Shown: piece by piece, positions 12,878 to 24,800 of the stretch | Layout of the letters: every line of letters starts with the position of its first letter | Numbering within the stretch: the stretch's first letter is position 1 | Assembly (NCBI GenBank): GCA_022457155.1 | Contig: JAJGOT010000121.1 | Coordinates: forward strand, 687,501 to 751,500 | Source: Cladopsammia gracilis | Taxonomy: Eukaryota > Cnidaria > Anthozoa > Scleractinia > Dendrophylliidae | Length of the DNA: 64,000 nt | Direction of reading: 5' to 3' | Notes under the pieces: generated by a model | Seen by the model: the letters and a program-made list of their open reading frames with translations, nothing else | Database searches by the model: none | What the model was told of the DNA's origin: nothing | Position numbers and translations under genes: made by a program

Positions 12878-15800
12878 AAAAGCCCGGGGGCGGGGGGGGG
12901 GGGGGGGGTACTTCACCAATATTTGGGTATAGGGGTGCCGCTGAGGGTCTGAGACCCTGACCCTGTTCAGGACAAAAAATAAACGAAAATACCTACCCTC
13001 TATTTTAGAACCCTGTCTAGGACACGACTCGTGCGTGGTTATTAATCTGAGCTTTAAAAAAATAGTAGACGGATCTGAAACGAAAACGACTTCACCTTCG
13101 CATGAATATGTTAATCACGACAACGGAAGTCACCACAAGCGCTACGTTAATTGAAACCATACCCTGCTTAGGACAGATTCATACCCTGTTTAGGACAGAC
13201 TCACGTTAAATTATATACCCTGTTCAGGACAAAAATGCCAAAAACCATACCCTGCCCAGCGGCACGACCCCGTATAGGCTATATAAAGGAGTACCCCCCC
13301 CCCCCCGGATGAAAAGTTAATGAATACTAATTAGCTTAGCAGGCGGTTGTATCAAAAGTTAATTCTACTGTTTAATAATTCATCAACTCAGTTGATTTGT
13401 ATTGGGGTTTACAAAGGTATACATGTGACTCAAATACTGCCTATTTATTGGTCATTACTGTTATGAATTATTAATGAATTGTACAATTTCAGTTAAACCT
13501 AGACTTCTGGACTCATCCCTCCCATGCTGGGGCTTCGGTTGACATCCACGTGACTTCAGCGGAGTATCCAAAACTCGCCATGCTCATGCAGGCTCAAGGG
13601 ATTAATTTTACAATTTTAATCCCAGATGTGCAGACACTGTTGGACAATGAAAACCCTCCGTCCCAAGTAGGGAGGATTGGGTTCGACTACAGTCGCTACA
13701 ATCGTCTGTCTCCGGTAAGGCAAAAAAATAATTCACTTGGCGGTTTAGTTTCTTGATACGTTCAGTTGTACGTTAGAGCAGTTTTCAATTGAGTGTCGTA
13801 AAACCAAAACCAAAGTTATTACTCTGACCAATCACAGCAGTCATAAACAATCCAATGAACTAGCAGAATATCCCCTCAAGAATAATGAATAGCATTACTT
13901 GCAAAGAGCAGCTTGAAATAATGGATATCATTAATTCAGGCCTACTTAAACGAAGTGGAACGAAGACTCAAAATTATATGAAAGCAACGGATGCGGTGAC
14001 AATTTTTCCAGCTCCTGAGCTTCTGTATCCAATACAGGTTACCCTGACCCTAGCCCTAACCCTAACCCTAATCTTCTTTGGCACTTTTCCCCCCTTTCAC
14101 TCCCTTTCGCGGTTGCCATCTTTTTTTTTCTGTTATGGTGCAACAAAGCACCACGCGAAGATACCATCCCGGTGGTGGCCTGAATTGATTATATCCATAA
14201 TTTCAAGCTGCTCTTTGCAAGTAATGCTACTCGTTATTCTTACGGGGATACCGTGTTGGTCTCATTGCTATAACTCGTTTAAAGCTTCGCGTATTCACGA
14301 GAAAAAAAGGTGGAGTAAAAATAATTCAACTAATAGAGCGTTTTCACTTGACGTCATAGCCGCCATATTGGTGTTCCCGTACAAAAGAATTTTAATTAAC
14401 TTCTTTTGTTAGGAACACCAACATGGCTGCCATGGCCTTTGTCATTTGAGTCCCACGGGACTGAAGGTCACGTGAGTGAAAACGCTCTATAGAGCAGTTT
14501 TCAGTTGAGTGTGAAAAGTAATTACACTATTGCTTTGGTTTTTCATTGCTACGCTTTGTGATTGGCTAAAAAATCTCGCGCCACTTTCTCGACCAATCAG
14601 AAGTAAAACCAAAACCAATCGTGACTTGCTCGCACGCGTTTTCCCGCGCTTGGCGCCGCCGACATGTAATTGCTTCGAGCTCTGATTGGTTCATTCACAA
14701 TTTCAAGCTGCTCTTTATTTGCAAGTAATGCTATTCGTTATTGTTACGGGGATACCGTGTTGAATGTACTGTACTGTACTGAATATATCGTGACTACATT
14801 TTGTTGCAGATTGAAGCGGAACTGAGAAACCTGGTGAATTGGTACCCAAACCTGGCAACTTTAGTGACTGAGTTTGGACGCTCTTACGAAAGGAGAACCA
14901 TTCACGCCATTAAGGTAGCTAAGCATCATTTTCAAGGTGTAAGAGGGTGGCAAAAAGGGGGCCGGGGGGGGGGGGGGGGGGAGAGGGGGATACCGATCAC
15001 GCATCACGCCGAATTTTTAAGTGAAATCACGCATCACGGAGAAAATTTTTAACCAATCACGTAATTAAGGAGTAATCCGGCATTAAAAAGGTGACAAATC
15101 AAGGTAGGCCTAACATTAAGCGAGAAGATCGAATGTATATAATCTGGAATGCCACGCGGTCGAAACAAAATAGCACTGAAAAGTCCTGTTACATATCAAT
15201 TACATTAACTAGTATGAATGTATATGAGTCTATTGTTTCCGGATTTCAGTTTTGGACCAACCACGAAGATAGAAGGTCAAGAAAAGACAGATAAAGACAA
15301 GACATGTTGAATTAGACAATTTGCGTTGAGTCCTTTGAGTGATAACTTTTTTTGTTTTTCAAAAAAATGCCGAAAGCATTCACGTATCACGAAAATCTAA
15401 TAGGTAAATCACATGTCACGCGCTTCTAAAATAGCAAATCACGCAATACGCTACGCTATCTGGTCGAGCATCACGCCGTTAATTTGGGCACAATCACGCA
15501 TCACGCGGCTAATTTTGGGGCAATCACGCGTCACGTAAAACCCCTTTGCCACCCTCGTGTAAGAATATAATTATTCAACGAACTAGATCTTTATTCTTAG
15601 GCCTACATGTGTATTATGTCCATGATGCACATTTGACTTTGACTTTTCAAAGTGTGATTTCAAATAGGTGACGCGGGCCAAACTGTTGTTGACAAATACT
15701 CATACTCATCAAGACCATTATTCTATTCCTATTCCTGTTCCCATTTGATATGGAAAACTTTTTTTATCTTAAGCCGAAAATTAGTGGAAGCATGATCTAA

Positions 15801-18800
15801 GATATTAAACAATTGGGTGAACATAAATTGTGGCATTCTTTAGAGTCTTTCAGGTGTTTGAATACAACCTTCTTTGAACCAACAGTTGTATCATGTTAAT
15901 TTAAAGGTGGTCAGACACGTGGGGTCATGTAGCAGGGACATGTCACGGCGACATGTAGCAGCGACAAAAATTTGTGTAGTACACACTAAAGGACATGTAG
16001 CAGGGAGTGTAGCGGGAACATGTAGCAGGGAAAAAAATCATAGCGCTTGCACACCACATGAAAATGTCGCGGGGACATGTCTTAAGCATTTTCATTTACT
16101 TAATATAAATTCAACTTTGTAACTTATAATTTCAAGCTGAAGATGACAAAGGATTGTCGAAACATTTTTTTTTTAAATTATAAACAGTTGTCGTTGCTTT
16201 GAAAATTGAACAAAAAATTGTTATATTCACTAAAATTATCACTCACTTCATTTTATGAACGCTTGATGTCTAATTAAGATAATCGAGGGACTGGTTAGCA
16301 AACTTCAATTGAGAGACTTAGCAAACTTCAAAGGCGAATTACCATTAAGAGCACCGGCTAAAACTGATTAGTTGCTAAAATTATTACAGATCAATAGAGT
16401 CCTAAAACTTGTGTCACGTCACAAATTCTTAAATTTGTGGAATTATGGAAGATTATGAGACATTCGCTCTGATGATTTCATGCAAACCCTTCTAAATCTG
16501 CCCTGGTTCCAATCGTTTAGAACTCATCATCATAGCGATTGCAATCGAGATTCCATTCGCAACGTCTCGCCAATAGTCTTTATCCCTCATTATATTCCGA
16601 TTATATTGAGTAATCCCGGCTAATTATCAACTGTCTGAAAAGCTGGTGGCGGCTTTTGATTGTTACAGGGGATTGCGGGGCTGACACTCTTAAACTCGAA
16701 TTGTTATTTTAAGAACCAAATTTGTTAAAACAAATCGACAGGTAAGAACTTTTTTGTTGTTAATTTAAATTTCTTATTTTAAGAATTTAATTCTTACTTT
16801 AATGCTTAAGAAATTGATTTTAAGGAAGAAAGTTTCTTAAAATAAGAAGTAAAGTCTTGAAATAAGAAATTTAATTTAACAACAAAAAAGTTCTTACCTG
16901 TCGATTTGTTTTAACAAATTTGGTTTAAGAGTGTGAAACAATAGCAAAACAATGGAATATATTCAACTCAACATATTCCCCCGACATATTCCCCTGACAT
17001 ATTCCCCTCTTAACACCCATTGTTGCAAACAAAAAAAACAGCAAAGCAAGAAAAAATTGTCACCAACTTTAAGGATTCTTACATTTTGAACACAACCGAG
17101 CAATTTGTTAAATTGAACACAGACGATGATCGTTCCGAAATATTGGATTCTACTTTACCTTTCTTCACTTCTGGCTCATTTAAAAATGAGTCTTTGTTCC
17201 CTGAACTTAACTTCTTGCCATCGTCTTTCATGTCCTCCATCCAGTTGCAAACTGCTGCGACATCTTGACATTGCTCGGCATCTTCGAACAACCCCTCAGT
17301 CAATTCTGCAACGCTAAACTGCGCGTTATCATACGCACCTCGATGCTGTTCAGCCGCTAGCTCCTCGTCTAGCTTACTGCTTACATTTAACGAACCACTG
17401 AAACTGTTCTGAGTAAGAAACAAGTCGTCTTCTGAATCACTCATGTCTTCTAATGTTGGAGTGAATTTGAATAAACTCAGACACGACGTAAAACATGTTT
17501 GTTCTGCACGAATTTACCACGTCGAAATCCCAGTGCGTACGTTTAGCATTTTTTTTCTATTGTTCTCCACACATACAAAGGCATTCCGATATATGCATTG
17601 CACAAAAGCGTTTGTTTGTCATTGGGGAGTCAACCTCGCCCATGTGGAATATAAGCCGGTTATTTTTAGGCACCTCGTGGATACGTGATTTATTCACCGA
17701 GGGCTAAATCACGTATACCCTCGTTGCCTAAAAATAACCCTAACTAAGATGCTGATTTTTGGAAGGTGGGCATTTTTCACGCACTTTCTGAATCAATATC
17801 GCATCAAATCCCATAAGTTTCACAACTTCAGTTTTTGTGACGCATATCAAACTCTTTCCCCAATACGACGGACATTTGTTTTTCTCGGCTCCAGGCGGAC
17901 GCGGCCGCTAACCCCAGGTAATGCGCATGCTCTCCGGTTCAAATTTTCAAAATGGCGGACAGGCCAAAGAGAGAAATAAAAGAACCAAAGCGATTCTGCA
18001 ACGAATACTCAGCATACATCCCCGTTAAAAAGGTCAAACACGGAAAAAAGATACAAAACTATATGATATTGAAATCACGGAGGTTGACAAACCCAATAAG
18101 AGATTGAAAATTCATTACATTGGCTACAGCACTCACTTTCTTCTCAGCTGTTTCGAGAGCTTGTCGGGCGTTTTCATCAACTCGCAATCGCTTTTCCTCT
18201 TCCTGTACTAGTGATTCTTCTAATGCTCTTTTCTCTCCCCTTAACCGGTTATTCTCATTTTTAAGCTGATGTACATCAATTTCGTTATAATACACCTTAA
18301 ATTGATACAGAGGACCTGTTTCAAACTTGTTAAGAAGTGCATTTAATTGCCTTCCGCCACATTATTTACTAGCGGTCTTAGCTGCTTTCTGGAGACAGAA
18401 TATTTTTTTTGAAGACTTTTTAAAATGCGGGGTATACCTGATCGCTCAAACACTTTGTTTACAATAGCCGAGAGAACCGACTGATGGTTTAATTCTCCGT
18501 CTTCTTCTTTTTCTTTGTTCCTTCGAAACTGTATAGATTAGTAAGCTGCAACGAAAATTTATTGGACGACGTTTAGAAAAAAAAAAAACCGCAATCGATA
18601 GATATACCTAGCCTGAAAAGTGTATTTATTCCAATTCTTACGGATAATAACTTTACAAATCATACTTGTTTATCTCGTACGTAAACGATGGCAGATTAAT
18701 CCCCGAAGCTCTTTCTGAGCTTCCCGATTCCTCTCCTACTGTTTTCACGCTTATAAAACTGGAATAAACAAAAGGACGAAAACATACCTGTTTTGAAAGG

Positions 18801-21800
18801 CCATTTGACGAGGTAAAATCTGCTTTTTGTTCGACACTTTACACATCAAAACAAAGGAAATTTGTTCCACTTTTTGATTTCGGCGGTACATTTGCAATTT
18901 GCGCTTGCGTAAAAGAGATATCGCCCAAGACTCCTTGCTCGGTCGTATTTTCATCACGAACGCCTTGTTAATTTTGACGAAACCGCTCGGGAGAAAGGTG
19001 AAAATGACGAGGGAAAAACTTTACTTTAAAGTAAGAAAAAAGGCAAAATAGAAAGTCATTATATTATAGTTTAATATTTCGGTGGTACATTGAGGACTTT
19101 TTATACAGAGAATCAGCACGATGACAAAACGTTGGAAAATCGCACTCGATTTGAGGGAGGCGTTGAAGTGGGCGTGGTCTCAAAATTCAATTAGAGACTA
19201 TTTGTACCCCGTGAGTTTGATATGCATCACTTTGATTTTGTCACGTCATCACTTGATTTGTACACAGAAAAAACGAGGACGTTCTAGGGTACTATTATTT
19301 ACCCCCCCCCCCCCCCCCCCCCTTTTTAATCATGGTTTAATTCAATGATATTATAGTCTTTAATTTTTTTTTCAGATATCATCCAACCCTAGTGCAGGAA
19401 GGAAAGTGTTTTTCATAAACTGTGGTATTCACGCCAGAGAGTGGATAACACCCGCCACTTGTATGATCATGATTAAACAGGTTTGACCCGTCTTCACTAA
19501 CGTGTTCTCTTTTTTAAGAATCTGAAGGATGGATAAAGGATATAGCTTATAGCTATTAATTTTAACGTTATTGAAATTCGGTGATTTAAAAAAGAAACAG
19601 CAACATTATACTTTATAATGTGAAGACATATTTTCTATAAGATCGTTCTCGTTATCTCTTAGCTAAAAACAGGCTAACGTGAAGGCGATAAGAGAGACTA
19701 GTAAAATGGTTTTAAAATGAGCGCCAGCCTTCATTTTGATGTAACCTCTTGTAGTACGCATATGTGATTTCTTGTTTTGTTCCGTTTACAAAGACAATCT
19801 TACCAGACAATAAAGATTCCTTTATCGTAAATGATGTGATGAAGCCAGTTTGTCATAGTTGGTGCCTTGGTTAGTCCAATTTGCAAGTACAATATTCGTG
19901 TCTGTTGTCTGATTTAGAGAGGTGCCGACCTCGAAGAAAATATACTTACAGACAAACAAGTGAAATTCGACCGGAACCAGCTAACTACACCTCTCTAGAT
20001 CTTAGGTTAAAAGAGTCGGGAGGGGATACTCCCATATGTAAGCTATATAGGTATGTGCCGCGGGATATGGTACGGTTTTTGAGGTGCTCAGTCCTTTTCA
20101 AAATAGGATATCCTTTCTAGGTATTGTGATCCTTGGTTACCGTTTCCTTTGAATTGTATTAGTAAGGCAAAGTCTTCACAAGCCTAATAGCTCACAGCTG
20201 CCCGAGCTTAACCCGGTTTCTGAAGTATGAAGCGAGTGAGAGTATTACTACACTCCCCCCCCCCCCCCCCCCCCCCCTGGATGGGATGCTAGTCCAGGGT
20301 ATCCCCAACCAGCCAGCATTATGTCGCCGGTACCTTATTTATACACCTGGGTGGAGAAAGACAAAGTGCAGCAAAGTTTCTTGTCTAAGGTAACAACACG
20401 ACGGCAGAGCCCAGGCTTGAACCACCGACCTTCAGGTTGAAAGTCCGATGCGCTAACCTAACCACCAGACCGCCGTGTTTCCACTGTATCAGTAAACACC
20501 TAACTAACTTTAAACCCTTAAATAGGGTCAGGGTTTAAGAACGTTCGCGACACGCGTCTATGCTAAATTGCACCCCTCCCCCCCGGCCTGGGAAAGAGTA
20601 GAGAGATAGAGAATGTTTAATTTCCGCCACAAAAGTACGAATCAGCACGAACAAATCGGTGCATGCTTCTTTATCTTTGTTAGATGCTGTCCAGATATGG
20701 AAATGACGCTTCCGTGACCTCGATGGTGGATAAGCTTGATTGGGTGATCATGCCAGTATTCAATGTCGACGGATATGAGTTCACTCACACCAGGGTTAGT
20801 CACTCTGTAATTTGTACTTATAGAAACATAAATCACCAGACACCAGACATCATTACTTTTGAATGGTCACACTTTGGGACTTCATCCACAGACAAAAGTT
20901 AGAAGCACCTAGAATTATTAGCAGCACCACAGGAAGGTACTACTCAATAGCTTTCATTTGAATGGTACTTTAGAATTTCATCCACAGACTCAAAAGTTAG
21001 AACCACCTTGTACAGGATAATAAACAGTACCACAGGAAAGTACTGCTCAATAGCTTTCATTTGAATGGTCACACTTTGAGAATTTCATCCACAGACGCAA
21101 AAGTTAAAACCACCTTGTATAGCATAATAAACAGTACCACAGGAAAGTATTGTTCAGAAGCTTTACTTTGAATGGTCACACGCTACATTTTCAGCCACAC
21201 ACAAAAGTTTGAAGCATCTTGTACAGCATTATAAATAGCATCACAGGAAAGTACTGCTCAGTAGCGTTCATTTGAATGGTCACACTTTAGGATTTTATCC
21301 ACAGACTTAAAAGTTAGAACCACCTTGTACAGCATAATAAACAGTACCACAGGAAAGTACTGCTCAGTAGCTTTCATTTGAATGGTCACACTTTAGGATT
21401 TCATCCACAGACTCAAAAGTTAGAACCACCTTCCTTGTACAGCATAATAAACAGCACCACAGGAAACCACCTTGTACAGCATAATAAACAGTACCACAGG
21501 AAAGTACTGCTCAGTAGCTTTCATTTGAATGGTCACGCTTTAGGATTTCATCCACAGACTCAAAAGTTAGAACCACCTTCCTTGCACAGCACAATAAACA
21601 GCACCACAGGAAAGTACTGCTCAGTAGCTTTCACTTGAATGGTCACACTTCAGGATTTTATCCACAGACTCAAAAGTTATAATTACTTGTACAGCACAAT
21701 AAATAGTAAATAAATACAGGGAAGTACTACTTAATCAGTTTTCAGTTTTCAGGAGTGTCAGTAGTCTGTCGAGGGTGATCGTCCGGGTAAGTGTAGTTCT

Positions 21801-24800
21801 GAATAACTGTTGTGATAGAGCAGTTTTCAATTGAGTGTCGTAAAACCAAAACCAAAGTAATTACTCTGACCAATCACAGCAGTCGTAAACAATCCAATGA
21901 ACCAATCAGAGCTCGAAGCAATTACATGTCGGCGGCGCCAAGCACGGGAAAACGCGTGCGAGCAAGTCACGATTGGTTTTGGTTTTACTTCTGATTGGTC
22001 GAGAAAGTGGCGCGAGATTTTTTAGCCAATCACAAAGCGTAGCAATGCAAAACCAAAGCAATTGTGTAATTACTTTCGACACTCAATTGAAAACTGCTCT
22101 ATGTTGTTTATGGCGGATGTTTCGACAACCTGAACGACAGTCATCTTCGAAGACATCACCTTCAGAGAATTGTAACTGTAAATTAATGGTATTAATGCTC
22201 TGTTTATGTCTGCCCGTTGTTGATGGTATTACCGTCAGTTTTGCGTTTGAATGCTTGCGCGCGCAGAGTCAACTATGGAGACATGTGTAGTTCTAACTTT
22301 TGAGTCTGTGGATGAAATCCCATGGTGTGACCATTCAAATGAATGAAACCTTTTCGGCAGTACTTTCACATGGTACCATTTGTAGTTCTAACTTTTGAGT
22401 CTGTTGATGAAATCCTATGGTGTGATCATTCAACTGAAACCTCTTCGGCAGTACTTTTGCATGGTACCATTTGTTCTAACTTTTGAGTCAGTTGATGAAA
22501 TCCCATGGTGCGACCATTCAAATGAAACCTCTTCGGCAGTACCTTCACATGGTGCCATTTGTTTACCAATATTTTGCAAAATGAAGTTTGGGATTTTTTT
22601 TCAATTTTGAATTTTAGAACTCTTGGGAGTTAAAAGGTTAAGGGTTGACAGTAACCTTTTAGTTGATTTCTATGTATTTCTTTTCGTAGTATCGTATGTG
22701 GAGGAAAACCAGATCTCCTAACAGGGGCTCCAGCTGCGTAGGAACAGATCCCAACCGCAACTGGAACTTTGGCTGGGCAGGTAACCATGTAGCGGTGATA
22801 AAGACAAAAGTCGATAAATATGACTTTAACCCTCGGACGTACGCGCAAACTTATACCCCCACCGCAGGTACAAGGTGTGCTCTACAAGATAGGGTAAATA
22901 TTATGGGTTGTGGCGCTGCTAAGGGTCCGTGACGTCATCCAAAATGGCCTAACCCTAACCCCTAACCCTAATCATAACCCTAACCTCAAGGATGAACGAA
23001 CAACTACTAAAAAATATGGGAGAAAAACCTTAAGGAGGGGGGGGGGGGGGGTGGTCAAAACTGTCGCAAGTTAAGAACTAGGTACCTTTGTCATACACGA
23101 ATTGATTATAGAACACTAAGAGGCAGATATCAAGTGAATTTTCGAAGAGAGAATTTAGTGAGAATTAACCATAACAAGAGGCTACCAGTAGTCTTTACTT
23201 ATGCACTTGTGTAAGAAAGTTTTATGGTTTATTTTAAATGTGTCACGCACCGCTACCCCCTCAACGAATTTTGCGTGACACATATTGCACCATCAGTGAA
23301 GACACGAGGAAGACACGTTGATTAAAGCTACCATTTTTTCTGTACTCGCTTTGAATATTTATTTTTTTTTATTTCACTTCTGTCTCTATCTTTTCTTCTT
23401 GCCGTGAGGATCAGTTTGCCGTTTGTACCATACTATGTGCTCAGTAGACGGATTCTGATTGGTTTAACCTTCCTGAAGCCTTTTATAACAATAGGGGGCA
23501 AAAATAACTTTCTAGGGGAGGCAGGGGCGAGTTCGCGTACACTAAACGTGATTACGGGCACGCCACTCGGCACGCCGAAATCACGAGGTCGCGTGTCAAC
23601 CAATCAGACCAGTGAAAGTCATCCCGCGGGATACGGGAAACTTTAAAAAAAAACAAGGCATTTTGTGACTACAAAAAGCGGGACGAAAAGGAACCTTACT
23701 GAAACCTTGACTCATGCCGCTATGCGCATGAGTAACAAGAGTTTTCAAGTTGCAATTCATTTCTATCCTGGTCATATGCAACCCAAGACACTTATGTTAA
23801 CTCTTAGAGCAGCACTAGTGGGATAATTTAAAACGAAACTAGACCATTATTTCGAGGTTTCATTTATATAAATCTGTCATTGTTTTTTTTTTTAGTGACG
23901 CTAAAAAATGGTGACATAGCCCCTTTAATTCATAATATTTTGCCACTTGAACAGGTGTTGGAACAAGTTCCTCTCCATGTAGTGATACCTATCATGGGTC
24001 ACGCCCATTTTCCGAGGTCGAGGTCAGAAATGTTGCTCGATATTTATTCAAAAATCGCAAAAACCTGATTGGTTACATGGATATCCACGCCTACAGCCAG
24101 CTGTGGATGATGCCTTGGGGATACAAAAGATCCTATCCAGACGACAATGGAGAGATGGTGAGTACCACAGGCTTCTTACCTTTGGTTTAACATTTCCACT
24201 CACAACAATTAAGCAAATGCAAGACTAAAAAGATGAAACAGTATGATAATGGGCTAGGGTTTTTTTTTTTCAATCAAAAAGGTGTATACTTTCTGTAATA
24301 TTATTGAAAAGTTAAGAATTTTTCTTGTGGCAAAAACCTTCCAAGAGATACACTGAATATTATTTTTCTAAAATAATCTAAATATTGCCACGCTATTTTT
24401 CTAGTCTTTTCCGCTCTTGGAATAACCGAAGCCAGGTGGCATGATGAAGAGAAGTATCTAAACTTATTCATTCCGATCAAGAGAAAATTATCTGAGATAA
24501 CATTCCCCCATACATGGGCCTCTTCCAATGATTTTTTTTAATCTACAGTTAGTTCGGTGTCATACTGCGTGGGTGACAAGGTTATTTTAAGACCGACATC
24601 TGGAATTTAGGAGTTGGCGGGTTAATTGATTTTCACAGCCACACTCAAGCAATTTCCCTTCGCTGTACAAACAAAATGCCTCTAGCAATGATGAGAGTTA
24701 TGATATATGATATCATTCTGTGGAATAGAAATCGTAAAGTCATGGGAGCAAGAACGCAAATAAACTTCACAGCATGGACACAAGCTAATAAATTATTAGA

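Noticed and set aside
13885..14412. 175-codon plus-strand ORF
   Set aside because: It runs through an inverted repeat, a CCCTAA run and a MITE, and has no domain or splice support.
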